A program made the translations under genes and the position numbers. A DNA stretch of 45,119 nucleotides, from positions 1 through 45,119 of IMG/VR virus record IMGVR_UViG_3300028840_003110; one strand, written 5' to 3'. The DNA is from a virus. The notes under the pieces are model-generated. The model saw only the letters and a list, made by a program, of their open reading frames with translations. It did not search any database and had not been told where the DNA came from. Each line of letters begins with the position of its first letter. Positions within the stretch are counted from its first letter, which is position 1. Positions 16,363 through 23,912 of this stretch are shown in pieces.

Positions 16363-16823
16363 TGCCGAACCACAACGCCCCGATCGGGCACCCGCCGCAC
16401 GAGCGGGTGCTATTCCTGATGCTCGGCCTTCCCTCGAGCGGGAAGACGACCTGGTGCAGGAACTGGACGAGCGTCCCGACGATCCACATGGATCACCTGC
16501 GGCACTGCTTTCACGGCCAGGAGTACATCGAGCAGCTCGAGCCCTGGATCATCGAGCTGGCCCATATGTTCGCGAAGACGCTGCTGCATCGGTACAGGCG
16601 GATAGTGGTCGATGACGCAAACTGGACGCGGCACCGGCGGCGGTTCTTCTTTTTCCACGGGGTGACGACCCACATGCTCTGGCGCAAGGCCACGGTCGAG
16701 CAGTGTCTAGAGCGGGCCCCAGCCGAGCGCCAGGAGCGGCTGCAGGCGGTGGCCCGGGCGTTCGAGCCGCCTGATGAGAGCGAATGGGAAGGGTACGGAG
16801 ATCCCTTCATTACGATCGTGTGA
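16362..16823 (+). CDS. P-loop kinase, polynucleotide-kinase-like, 153 aa
   Basis: Walker A GLPSSGKTT lies at residues 22-30 after a hydrophobic strand (RVLFLML). 'IHMDHLR' follows, then a helical lid, then 'RIVVDDANWTRHRRR' (about 81-94), the 'D-x-[TA]-N-x-x-x-x-R' motif seen in T4 PseT-type polynucleotide kinases. The final strand and 'TVEQCLERAPAERQERL' complete a small AAA_33-like fold. It likely phosphorylates nucleic-acid 5' ends or a nucleotide. Phage PNKs often repair tRNA cut by host defences, but no RNA ligase is found here. The ATG overlaps the upstream stop. Confidence 0.75.
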   Translation: MPNHNAPIGHPPHERVLFLMLGLPSSGKTTWCRNWTSVPTIHMDHLRHCFHGQEYIEQLEPWIIELAHMFAKTLLHRYRRIVVDDANWTRHRRRFFFFHGVTTHMLWRKATVEQCLERAPAERQERLQAVARAFEPPDESEWEGYGDPFITIV

Positions 16824-16843
16824 CACGTAGACAGGAGAGACTC

Positions 16844-17575
16844 ATGAGAGAACAGACACCGCCACCATTGTTGTGGCTCGACAAACCAAGAGGCGCGGGC
16901 ATCCCGGGCGACTTGCGTCTCTACTTCAACGCGGCGGACGTCCCGCCGAAGCCCGGCAACGTGGAGCGGTACCTGTTTCTGGTACCGCCGGGGATGGGTG
17001 GCGACCAGCCGGAGGAATTCTGGGACGAGCAGGACCTGTTCGAGGGCGTACTGCGAGCAGTGCGCGGCGAAACACGCCTGGGCGTTCTCCCTGGCGTAAC
17101 GGTCTACAGCACCACGATCGTGGTCGCCACGGTTGTATACGACAGGCGAAACGACACCGCCGGCGAGCTGCGGCGCAGTGACCTGTCCTTCATTGTGGGC
17201 CGGGTCGCGCAGCCCGAGGGCGGACTGCGCGAGGGGCTCGCGACCAAGACGATCGCGATCCGCTTGCCACTGGGATCTGCGGACGTCGACCAGGTCCGTC
17301 ATGCGCAGCCGGCGAGCCAGCACGACCTGATGGCCCCGAACCAGCCCGAGCTTTTGGTACCGAAGACGGAGACGCCAAGCGATCTGGCGGCGCCACTTCC
17401 ACCGACGCCCCCGCCGGGGATTCCGCCGACGGCACCGGAAGCAGGGCCAGAGCAGCCCAACGAGCCGACGGTGTCCGAGGGCATAGCGGCGGAGATCGCG
17501 GCGACGAACCCGGATCCGCCACCAGCGGCGGCACCGACGGCGCCGGGCGCGGCGCCACCGGTGGTACCGACGTAG
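16844..17575 (+). CDS. Hypothetical protein with a Pro/Ala-rich tail, 243 aa
   Basis: ATG at 16844 with AGGAGAGA 3 nt upstream. The first 150 residues look globular and beta-rich (GIPGDLRLYFNAADVPPKPG, 'GVTVYSTTIVVATVVYD', 'LSFIVGRVAQPEGG'). From about residue 180 the chain is a Pro/Ala/Glu-rich disordered tail with repeated 'PP' and 'AP'. I do not recognise the family. It is followed by the 17588-17638 hairpin, which may mark the end of a transcript or a processing site. Confidence 0.7.
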   Translation: MREQTPPPLLWLDKPRGAGIPGDLRLYFNAADVPPKPGNVERYLFLVPPGMGGDQPEEFWDEQDLFEGVLRAVRGETRLGVLPGVTVYSTTIVVATVVYDRRNDTAGELRRSDLSFIVGRVAQPEGGLREGLATKTIAIRLPLGSADVDQVRHAQPASQHDLMAPNQPELLVPKTETPSDLAAPLPPTPPPGIPPTAPEAGPEQPNEPTVSEGIAAEIAATNPDPPPAAAPTAPGAAPPVVPT

Positions 17576-17587
17576 ACTCCTATCGCC

Positions 17588-17638
17588 CCCCGGGTCCTGG
17601 GCCTTCACGATGAAAGGACGCACACCCAGGACCCGGGG
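17588..17638 (+). promoter_or_regulatory. Perfect 14-bp GC-rich hairpin spanning a gene start
   Basis: CCCCGGGTCCTGGG (17588-17601) and its exact reverse complement (17625-17638) enclose a 23-nt loop that contains the ATG at 17610. There is no T-tract, so it is not a standard terminator. It could hide or present the start, stabilise or process the mRNA, or terminate weakly. Confidence 0.5.
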
Positions 17639-17900
17639 ACGCTTCGAGAGGAACCAGGTGTACTATCAGCGCGGACGCTACTTCGTGGAAGGCCTGGACG
17701 CAGACGAGCAGCTGGGCAAGATCGACGTCCTCGATCTGGATCCGGTCTCGTTCCGGGCGTGGGTCCTGCAGCAGCTCTTTGAGCACCACGGAGTCAACAG
17801 CCGCGTCGAGCCGAAAGGGACGGGCCCGCGGCTGCCCTTCCGCCAGGCGAAGCCGGAGGTTCGCCGGCCGGATCCACTGGGGCCCACGTCCCCACCGTAA
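17610..17900 (+). CDS. Hypothetical protein, 96 aa
   Basis: The frame opens at ATG 17610 in the loop of a strong hairpin, with no clear ribosome-binding site. GTG 17658, just after the hairpin and preceded by GAGAGGA (17646-17652), is a good alternative that gives 80 residues. The product has 'YYQRGRYFVEGLDADEQLG' and a helix 'SFRAWVLQQLFEHHGVN', then a Pro-rich basic tail. The function is unknown. It lies directly before the Gp37/Gp68-like gene. Confidence 0.6.
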   Translation: MKGRTPRTRGRFERNQVYYQRGRYFVEGLDADEQLGKIDVLDLDPVSFRAWVLQQLFEHHGVNSRVEPKGTGPRLPFRQAKPEVRRPDPLGPTSPP

Positions 17901-17913
17901 AGGAGATTCACGA

Positions 17914-18717
17914 ATGCCGAAACTCTACGACATGCTTCCCGAGAGCCGGCGGAAGATGGGGATGTGGTGGTCGGAGGCCTGGTCGCTGATTCACGGCTGC
18001 TCGGCGGTTTCGCCAGGGTGCGATCACTGCTGGGCTGAACGCCTGACGCACGTGCGGGCCCGTAACCCGAACCGGGCTGTCTCGGACCGACACGTGGGTC
18101 TGACGACCCGCAGGGGCAAGTGGCGCGGCGGGATCCGGATAGACAGCGAGCAGCTCGGCAAGCCCTACCGGAAGCAGAAACCCCAGGTCTTCGCGGTCTG
18201 GAACGATCTGTTTCACAAGGACGTCCCTGACGGGTTTCGCGATCGGGTCTTCGACACGATGCGGCGCACGCCCCATCACGCTTTCGTGGTGCTGACGAAG
18301 CGGCCGGAGATTATGAGCCGGTACATCGCGGATAAACCGGTCGTTCCCAATGTGATTCTGGGGACGTCGATCGAGGACGCGGAACGGGCCAAGGAGAGGA
18401 TGCCGCACATGCGAAAGATCATGGGGTATCGTGCGGGTCCGCGGTGGCTGACGGTCCTGTGCTTCGAGCCGTTGGTGGGGCAGATCAAGAACCTGCCGGG
18501 GCCAGCGGCGGATCCGCTGCCGTCCTGGGTGATCGTCGGTGCGGAGCGGTGCGGAGCGGCGCCCGGGCGCCCCATGGAGGGGGACTGGGCCAGGCTGATC
18601 CGCAACAACAGCGAGCGGAACCGCGTCCCGTTCTGGTTCAAGGCCTGGGGCAACGGCGTGTTGCACCTGGACGAACGGCGATGGCTCGAGACGCCCGAGA
18701 TCCCGGAGGCGGAGTAG
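17914..18717 (+). CDS. Phage Gp37/Gp68-family protein (DUF5131), 267 aa
   Basis: ATG at 17914 with AAGGAGA 6 nt upstream. The N-terminus shows the family mark 'WSLIHGCSAVSPGCDHCWAE', with Cys at about 29, 36 and 39 (C-x6-C-x2-C). Then come 'VFAVWNDLFHKDVP', 'HAFVVLTKRPEIM', 'NVILGTSIED', 'VLCFEPLVG' and 'WVIVGAE', the regular beta-alpha pattern of a TIM-like barrel. DUF5131 proteins (Mycobacterium phage Gp37/Gp68) are widespread and resemble radical-SAM enzymes, but no reaction is established. The three Cys may bind an Fe-S cluster (inference). The length is normal. Confidence 0.85.
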   Translation: MPKLYDMLPESRRKMGMWWSEAWSLIHGCSAVSPGCDHCWAERLTHVRARNPNRAVSDRHVGLTTRRGKWRGGIRIDSEQLGKPYRKQKPQVFAVWNDLFHKDVPDGFRDRVFDTMRRTPHHAFVVLTKRPEIMSRYIADKPVVPNVILGTSIEDAERAKERMPHMRKIMGYRAGPRWLTVLCFEPLVGQIKNLPGPAADPLPSWVIVGAERCGAAPGRPMEGDWARLIRNNSERNRVPFWFKAWGNGVLHLDERRWLETPEIPEAE

Positions 18718-18777
18718 TGACCGAGGTCTGGCAACTTCAGATCGGCTGGCCCAGTACGACTTGTCGAGGATTTGCTG

Positions 18778-19116
18778 ATGGCATTGGACGACAACCCCTT
18801 ACAGCGTGACGACGGCCCGAAACCCCGTTACGGGATCAACAAGCAGGACTGGATCGCCCACGACGCCGACCTCGAGGACGAGGTCCGCGAGCTCGCGGAG
18901 GCACTCCACCCCCAGCTGCGGGCCCAGTTCGAGACGTCGAAGCCGTACACGGTAAAGCGGGAGGAGGCCCCAGCGCCGACGCCAGCGGAGCAGGAGTGTC
19001 GGCTACGCACGTTCGCGAAGCCGGCACGGCCCTGGGTCAAGCTGCTGGTGTGGATCGTGATCGTCCTGGCGAGTATCGGCTTGTGGGGAATCATCATCTG
19101 GAGGTGTGCGACATGA
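18778..19116 (+). CDS. Single-pass membrane protein, 112 aa
   Basis: ATG at 18778 with GAGGA 7 nt upstream. The N-terminal 80 residues are soluble and charged. The C-terminus has one clear membrane helix, 'WVKLLVWIVIVLASIGLWGI' and on, ending 'IIWRCAT'. This tail-anchored layout, followed by a second tiny membrane protein overlapping by 4 bp (ATGA), suggests a lysis- or membrane-related pair. I see no holin family match. An early-operon end position also fits a superinfection-exclusion role. Confidence 0.65.
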   Translation: MALDDNPLQRDDGPKPRYGINKQDWIAHDADLEDEVRELAEALHPQLRAQFETSKPYTVKREEAPAPTPAEQECRLRTFAKPARPWVKLLVWIVIVLASIGLWGIIIWRCAT

Positions 19117-19268
19117 GCGACTCTTTCGATCCGGAGGACGCCCACGGCTGTAACAGCGTCCGCGAGCGCGACGCGGGCATGGTGGTCTGCTGGGTGCTTT
19201 TCGTGGGGTTTCTGGCTGCCCTGGTGATTGTGCCCTACCTGGTGGGGCAGGGCTGCGAGGGTGGGTAG
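19113..19268 (+). CDS. Small membrane protein, 51 aa
   Basis: ATG at 19113 overlaps the upstream stop (ATGA). After about 20 polar residues there is one hydrophobic helix, 'MVVCWVLFVGFLAALVIVPY', and a short tail (LVGQGCEGG). It is likely translated with 18778-19116. It could be a holin-like or antiholin-like peptide, but size and a single helix are the only evidence. Last gene before the fibre module. Confidence 0.6.
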   Translation: MSDSFDPEDAHGCNSVRERDAGMVVCWVLFVGFLAALVIVPYLVGQGCEGG

Positions 19269-19347
19269 ACTTTCCGACGCCGATAGACGATGATGGTACC
19301 GGACTCGCAGAACCTTGGGGCCCGGCCCGAGGATGGAGGATCCTCAC

Positions 19348-20244
19348 ATGGCCGGTCCGCACACGTTCGTAGGGTCGATCGACGGGGACTTCGGGACCGC
19401 GGGCAACTTCGACACAGGCGTTGTCCCGCTCAACGGCGAGGCCTGGTGCGTCAACCACCTGACGCAACGCAGCATTGACAGCGGCCTCGATCAGAGTGCC
19501 AAGACCTTCAGCCAGGTCGACATCGGACCCGGCTTCAACGGCAAGAAGATCGGGACCGGCACCAGCACCCCCTTTCAGTGCGACATCACTAAACTCACCG
19601 TCACTGGCGCCCCGCTGGAGAGTTATTTCAAGGGGACCATCACCGAGGCGGTGGCCAACATGGAGAATCAGGCCGATGACGCCCTGGTTCTGCACCAGTG
19701 CCCGATCACCAGGCTGAACGTCCTGGCCGGCCGGGTGCGGGTCACCGGGACCGTCGAGCAGCCGGCGGGCTCCGTCTTCTTCCTGGGCTCGGAGGACGAT
19801 TCGGACGACGACCTGCACAAGGCCGTTCTGAGCGTCGAGGAGAACGTCGACCTCACGACCAACAACACGAAGATCGTGCAGATGGGCGGCACGCTCTACG
19901 ACGCGGTTTCCGTCGACGACCTGGTTCTCGGCGGCGGGCTGTTCTACCTGGGGCTCAACGCTGACGAGGACACGACCTACACCGCGGCCCTGGCGCTGTT
20001 CCAGCAGACGGGTGGCCAGCTCGAGTGGGCCGGCGACGGGACGATCGCCATGGGCCACGTGGCGGGCGGTTACTTCGTGAGTTCGAAGTTCGACATGGCG
20101 AAGACGCTCACGAACCTGAGCATGTACGGCAACGGCCAGGTGGATCTGCGCCGGGGCCACAACATCACGTTCACGAACCCGATCAGGAGCCTGGGGCGCT
20201 ACGAGCCGCAGTATCCAATCGGCGGAACGAGGACCTTCGCGTAG
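19348..20244 (+). CDS. Fibre/structural-like beta-rich protein, 298 aa
   Basis: ATG at 19348 with GGAGGA 7 nt upstream; in-frame codons before it lack a site. The sequence is rich in short strands and turns ('TGAPLESYFKGTITEAV', 'LNVLAGRVRVTGTVEQPAGS', 'GQVDLRRGHNITFTNPIRSL') with the regular spacing of a right-handed beta-helix or beta-sandwich surface protein. There is no signal peptide. It opens a run of similar genes (19348-23912) that most resembles a tail-fibre or receptor-binding module. Confidence 0.7.
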   Translation: MAGPHTFVGSIDGDFGTAGNFDTGVVPLNGEAWCVNHLTQRSIDSGLDQSAKTFSQVDIGPGFNGKKIGTGTSTPFQCDITKLTVTGAPLESYFKGTITEAVANMENQADDALVLHQCPITRLNVLAGRVRVTGTVEQPAGSVFFLGSEDDSDDDLHKAVLSVEENVDLTTNNTKIVQMGGTLYDAVSVDDLVLGGGLFYLGLNADEDTTYTAALALFQQTGGQLEWAGDGTIAMGHVAGGYFVSSKFDMAKTLTNLSMYGNGQVDLRRGHNITFTNPIRSLGRYEPQYPIGGTRTFA

Positions 20245-20257
20245 GAGGGCCGGCGCC

Positions 20258-20638
20258 ATGGAGGTTGTCCGCGATCAGGGTCTCGGCAACATCGACTTCA
20301 AAGCAAACCTGGCCAAGCACAAGGTCGCCAAGTTTCCGCAGCTCCAGTTCGTTCCCTGCTTCCTGCGTGTGCACTTCACGCGGATCCAGGGGAGCGGGAC
20401 CGACACCGCGGAGTTCCTTCTGATCGTCGACAACGACGAGCCGGCGTACAACGTCGAGCTTTGGTCTCAAGCCTCCACGGGCGTGGGGACCGACGTACAC
20501 CTGCGCTGGCACCCGGAGTGGCGGAAGGCCTGGGCCCTGAATCCCGGGCAGAGCTTCCGATCGACCTGGACCAACCCGGACGCTGATGACATCCACTGGG
20601 GCCTCGAGATGGGCCTGGAGTACTACGACGAGGCATGA
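20258..20638 (+). CDS. Hypothetical structural protein, 126 aa
   Basis: ATG at 20258 preceded by AGGAGG (9 nt). A compact beta-rich protein with 'FKANLAKHKVAKFPQLQFVP', 'FLRVHFTRIQGSGTDTAEF', 'WSQASTGVGTDVHLRW' and 'WALNPGQSFRSTWTNPD'. This reads like a beta-sandwich used in tail fibres or decoration proteins. It ends in ATGA overlap with the next gene, so the two are co-translated. A second gene of about this size with a similar style (37980-38420) is present in the virion module, but I see no clear homology. Confidence 0.65.
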   Translation: MEVVRDQGLGNIDFKANLAKHKVAKFPQLQFVPCFLRVHFTRIQGSGTDTAEFLLIVDNDEPAYNVELWSQASTGVGTDVHLRWHPEWRKAWALNPGQSFRSTWTNPDADDIHWGLEMGLEYYDEA

Positions 20639-21888
20639 GCAGCTCGCAGCCTGACATATCGGATCGGCGGGACAACACCGCCGGCAGCGCGGTGGACCTG
20701 GCCAGCGGGGCGGCGGCGCCGGCAGCCCACGCTCACGCCATGGACGACCTGACCGACGCGGACATGACCACGGATCCGCCCGAGCTCAACGAGGTGCCCA
20801 AGTGGAACGGCAGCGAGTTCGTGCCTGGCAACGTGACCGACGGCGACGAGTTCACGTTCTCGATCGACTCATTCAGTGACGGGATTTCCGACACCAGTCA
20901 GCTGATCGGCAGCGGCGAGTGGAAGGCGATCGGTGCGATCAGCTTCACGGCGACCTACAGCAACGCCCCCGCGGGGATGACGGCCGAGGTGGCCATGAGT
21001 GGATCCGCGACCGCCTGGGCGGCGAACCTTCAGATGACGCCGGTCGAGGGCCCGGAAACCAACACGGAGGCGGTGGACTATCCGTCGGCCACGGGCAGCA
21101 CGATCACGTTCACGCTGTCGCAGTCGGCCGACGCCAGCACAGACACCGAGACGGTCACGTTCAACAACACGATGCGGTACGGCAACAGCACGCTGACCCA
21201 GGGGAATCAGACGGAGGCCTCGCTCGAGGCGCTCACGGAGGTGGGCGGACCGAACGAGTCGCGCAGCCAGACGATCAGCAACATCCCGACGACGGCGAAC
21301 TACCTGGTCTTCGCCCACGCCGATCGGCTGTCCTCGATCAGCCAGGTCCGCCGGGACAGCGGCAATGGCTACGTGACGGCCTCGTTCAACGCCACGCGCA
21401 CGACGGTGGCGCCGAGCGTGCAGACGGGCGTGACGGGGGTCACGAACTCCGCCGGCTACAGCGAGAGCTTCGAGTGCATCACCAGCACGGACACCGGCCT
21501 GGCGAACGGGACGAATGATTTCCAGCTGCTGACCAGCGGCACCGCGCAGAACTACCTCCGGGGCGGGGGCAACACGAAGTCGGATCCGGCGACCTACACG
21601 GAGTCTGACATCGAGACGGGCCTCACGGATCCATGGATTGACGCGACGAACGACCACACGCAGACCTGGCCCACGGTGACGCTCCTGGCGTCCGAGCACT
21701 ACGTGATTGCGATCCCCACCAGGCTCGGCACTCCGACGTTCTACGACGACGACACGGGGTTCGAGGCCTCGTTCCAGAGTCCGTCGGTCCTGGCGATCAC
21801 GAACGACGCGGGCTTCACCGAAGATTACAACATCTTCGTGAGCACGAATCCGCTGGGCCCGGGGGACTTCAATCTTCGGACGGAGTAG
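20635..21888 (+). CDS. Tail-fibre-like protein, 417 aa
   Basis: The ATG overlaps the preceding stop (ATGA). The N-terminus has a fibre-type linker (SGAAAPAAHAHAMDDLTDAD, then 'KWNGSEFVPG'), as in many phage fibres whose attachment part carries 'HxH...L' and 'WNGxxF' motifs. The rest is Thr/Ser/Asn-rich with repeated beta strands (SITFTATYSNAPAGM-like, 'TGSTITFTLSQSADAST', 'SRSQTISNIPTTANYLV'), typical of trimeric or Ig-like fibre shafts. Probably part of the adsorption apparatus; no receptor can be named. Confidence 0.7.
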   Translation: MSSSQPDISDRRDNTAGSAVDLASGAAAPAAHAHAMDDLTDADMTTDPPELNEVPKWNGSEFVPGNVTDGDEFTFSIDSFSDGISDTSQLIGSGEWKAIGAISFTATYSNAPAGMTAEVAMSGSATAWAANLQMTPVEGPETNTEAVDYPSATGSTITFTLSQSADASTDTETVTFNNTMRYGNSTLTQGNQTEASLEALTEVGGPNESRSQTISNIPTTANYLVFAHADRLSSISQVRRDSGNGYVTASFNATRTTVAPSVQTGVTGVTNSAGYSESFECITSTDTGLANGTNDFQLLTSGTAQNYLRGGGNTKSDPATYTESDIETGLTDPWIDATNDHTQTWPTVTLLASEHYVIAIPTRLGTPTFYDDDTGFEASFQSPSVLAITNDAGFTEDYNIFVSTNPLGPGDFNLRTE

Positions 21889-21891
21889 GCC

Positions 21892-22230
21892 ATGCCGATC
21901 GGTCTCACGGACTACATCAAGCCGAAGAACGACGCTTTCACGGGGATCGTGCAGGCCTCGCAGGTTCTGGGCGGCGGGGGACACGGCACACTACCCGATG
22001 CTTGCGTGGCAGCCTCGAACGTGACGCAGCACGAGGGCAGCATGTCCCTCGCGAACCTGGGGACCAGGGCGCACTCGAACCTGACGGGGGTGGGCACCGA
22101 CGACCATCACGCCAAGTCGCACGCGAGTACTCACGGGCCGGCGGGTCCTGACCAGCTGAAGCTGGACGACCTCGAGACGCCGGACGACAACTGTGCCCGA
22201 AGTCTCCGAACGACGCGACGCAGTTTCTGA
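21892..22230 (+). CDS. Broken tail-fibre gene, fragment 1 (N-terminus), 112 aa
   Basis: ATG at 21892, 4 bp after the previous stop. It reads 'YIKPKNDAFTGIVQASQVLG', then the fibre module 'SLANLGTRAHSNLTGVGTDD', 'HHAKSHASTHGPAGPDQLKL' and 'DDLETPDDN', where the meaning stops. The last 13 residues (CARSLRTTRRSF) are out of frame. Compared with the second module copy, 34 nt appear to be missing right after 22191. Restoring them would continue into the frame of fragment 2 (CPKSPNDATQFLNGG). Together with the next two fragments this would be one gene of about 440 residues. Confidence 0.75.
   Translation: MPIGLTDYIKPKNDAFTGIVQASQVLGGGGHGTLPDACVAASNVTQHEGSMSLANLGTRAHSNLTGVGTDDHHAKSHASTHGPAGPDQLKLDDLETPDDNCARSLRTTRRSF
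22048..22191 (+). repeat. 144-bp direct repeat, copy 1
   Basis: Positions 22048-22191 are identical, base for base by my reading, to 22452-22595 (offset 404). The repeat encodes the fibre module beginning LANLGTRAHSNLTG and ending LETPDDN, read in the same phase in both copies. Both frame breaks in the gene occur exactly at the right end of the copies. Confidence 0.9.
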
Positions 22231-22712
22231 ACGGGGGCAATCCGCCGGCCTGGTCCGTGCCACCAGGCGGAGGGGGCGGCGAAGCCAACACGGCCAGCAA
22301 CGTCAACGTCGGCGGGGTGGGCGTCTTCAAGCAGAAGACGGGTGTTGACCTGGAATTCCGCGGGGTCAACGCGGCCTCGTCGAAGATCAGCGTAGCGCTG
22401 GACGCCGGCAACAACGAGATCGACGTCGACGCGGTCGAAGCGAACTTTTCGCTCGCGAACCTGGGGACCAGGGCGCACTCGAACCTGACGGGGGTGGGCA
22501 CCGACGACCATCACGCCAAGTCGCACGCGAGTACTCACGGGCCGGCGGGTCCTGACCAGCTGAAGCTGGACGACCTCGAGACGCCGGACGACAACACCTC
22601 GAGACGCCGGACGACAACACCGACCTTGACGTCAGCACGTCCGCACACGGCCTGTGCCCGAAACTCCCGAACGACTCCAAGAAGGTCCTTGACGGGGCGG
22701 GGTCCTGGGTGA
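22193..22712 (+). CDS. Broken tail-fibre gene, fragment 2 (middle)
   Basis: The frame is open from about 22193 (CPKSPNDATQFLNGGNPP) though its first start-type codon is GTG 22257. It then reads a Gly-rich hinge (PPGGGGGEANTASNVNVGG), 'VFKQKTGVDLEFRGVNAAS' and 'ISVALDAGNNEIDVDAVEA', typical of fibre shaft modules, followed by the second copy of the 144-bp module. After 'LETPDDN' a 23-bp tandem duplication shifts the frame, so the residues after about 22596 (TSRRRTTTPTL and on) are noise. It is unlikely to be translated alone; GTG 22257 has no ribosome-binding site. Confidence 0.7.
22452..22595 (+). repeat. 144-bp direct repeat, copy 2
   Basis: Identical to 22048-22191. After its end the normal module continuation (TDLDVSTSAHGLCPKLPND) is present but delayed by a 23-bp tandem duplication. 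In copy 1 the matching continuation has lost 34 nt. Confidence 0.9.
22573..22618 (+). repeat. 23-bp tandem duplication causing a frameshift
   Basis: The 23 bases at 22573-22595 are repeated exactly at 22596-22618. Because 23 is not a multiple of 3, the fibre frame changes. Removing one copy gives a continuous LETPDDNTDLDVSTSAHG reading. Confidence 0.9.
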
Positions 22713-23206
22713 CGGCTACGCAGCCGCAGATGAAGCTGGTAAGCACCTTCATTCAGAGCCCGAGCTCGCTGTTCCTCAACGTGCATACCTGCGCGGGGGC
22801 GAACTTCAAGCACTTCTGCGGTCTGGGGATCGAGGCGAACCTGTCGGGAACGGTCACGGTCAGCTACATATGGGAGTTTCCGCAGGTCATCCCGCCGGGC
22901 AGCTTCAAGATGCGGGTCTGGTTCATCACGGCGGCGGTCAACGGCGGAACCATCAAGGCGCGGCCGAAGTGGGTATCCTTCGGCAGCGGAGACCCCAGCA
23001 GCGTCAGCCTCAACAGCGAGGAGCAGCTGACCACGGCGCAGTGGACGACGGGCGACGACGACGAGGTCCGGACGCTGATTTTCACGCTCGACCAGGACAC
23101 GCCGGTCGCCGGCGAGCTGTGCCTGATGAACCTCGAGATCACCAACGGCACGACGGCGCCCGATGAAGTGGTGACGATGATCGAACCGCGGCTCTATTGG
23201 GCGTAA
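22709..23206 (+). CDS. Broken tail-fibre gene, fragment 3 (C-terminus), 165 aa from GTG 22709
   Basis: The real coding frame is continuous from about 22596: LETPDDNTDLDVSTSAHG, then 'CPKLPNDSKKVLDGAGSWVT', the common fibre hinge 'STSxHGLxPKLPND...LDGxGxW'. The terminal domain that follows is beta-rich ('GLGIEANLSGTVTVSYIWEF', 'GGTIKARPKWVSFGSGDP', 'EEQLTTAQWTTGDDDEVRTL', 'PVAGELCLMNLEITNGTTAP') and probably forms the distal tip. The first start-type codon is GTG 22709 inside the hinge, with no clear site, so independent expression is doubtful. Confidence 0.75.
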   Translation: MTATQPQMKLVSTFIQSPSSLFLNVHTCAGANFKHFCGLGIEANLSGTVTVSYIWEFPQVIPPGSFKMRVWFITAAVNGGTIKARPKWVSFGSGDPSSVSLNSEEQLTTAQWTTGDDDEVRTLIFTLDQDTPVAGELCLMNLEITNGTTAPDEVVTMIEPRLYWA

Positions 23207-23210
23207 GGCA

Positions 23211-23912
23211 TTGGCTCGAGGTTACACCAGGACGGCGGACTACCTGTCGCACGCGGGGATCCCGGTGCAGCAGGTGCCCATCACGATCTACGTGAACCTG
23301 AAGGCGCCGAGTGCCACAGGAACCTGGGACTTCTTCGGCGAGGTCAAGAGCAGCAACGCGTACTTCATGCTACGAGCCAGCAAGCTCGCCGACACCAGCG
23401 TGACGTGGCGGTACATGGGCAAGGCGTCATTTCTTTCGAGCTTCGCGGCGATCTGGAACACGGCCAGCCTACCGCCGACGTGGAACACGATCGCCGGCGT
23501 GTCGGAGAGCACGACAAGCCACAAGTTGTACGCGGGCGGACTGCTGCGAAACACGCAAACGACCAGCTGCAACCCGAACGTCGATAGCGGCACGACGTAC
23601 ATCGGGCGGAGCTTCAGCGCGACGCTCGGGTACACGGGAACCATTGGCGTGGTGGCGATCTGGAGTGCGGCCCTGAACGCGGACGAGATCGCGGGCCTGT
23701 CGGGTCAGCTGGGAACGACGCCGACTCGCGCGGCGATGGTGCCCTGGCGGGTTCGGCCCGAGAGTCTCGTAGCCTGCTGGCCGTCCGTCTCACGCAACGC
23801 GAGCACGGAGTACAACCTGGCCGGCACCGGTTACGACATGACCGTCAACGGGTCGCCCACCATCGAGGACGGGGAAGGTCTCGGGTGGACGGACCACCCG
23901 ATCGCAGCTTAG
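23211..23912 (+). CDS. LamG/concanavalin-like surface protein, 233 aa
   Basis: TTG start at 23211, 4 bp after the previous stop. The fold signature is that of a LamG/ConA-like jelly roll: 'PITIYVNLKAPSATGTWDFF', 'NTIAGVSESTTSHKLYAGG' and 'TTYIGRSFSATLGYTGTIGV', then 'VAIWSAALNADEIAGLSGQL', the classic end motif 'W-x-x-A-L-x-x-x-E-I'. Such domains bind glycans, which suits a receptor-binding or fibre-associated protein. The last part (ARP-rich, then 'SLVACWPSVSR...EYNLAGTGYDMT') is also typical. It ends 4 bp into a minus-strand gene. Confidence 0.75.
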   Translation: MARGYTRTADYLSHAGIPVQQVPITIYVNLKAPSATGTWDFFGEVKSSNAYFMLRASKLADTSVTWRYMGKASFLSSFAAIWNTASLPPTWNTIAGVSESTTSHKLYAGGLLRNTQTTSCNPNVDSGTTYIGRSFSATLGYTGTIGVVAIWSAALNADEIAGLSGQLGTTPTRAAMVPWRVRPESLVACWPSVSRNASTEYNLAGTGYDMTVNGSPTIEDGEGLGWTDHPIAA

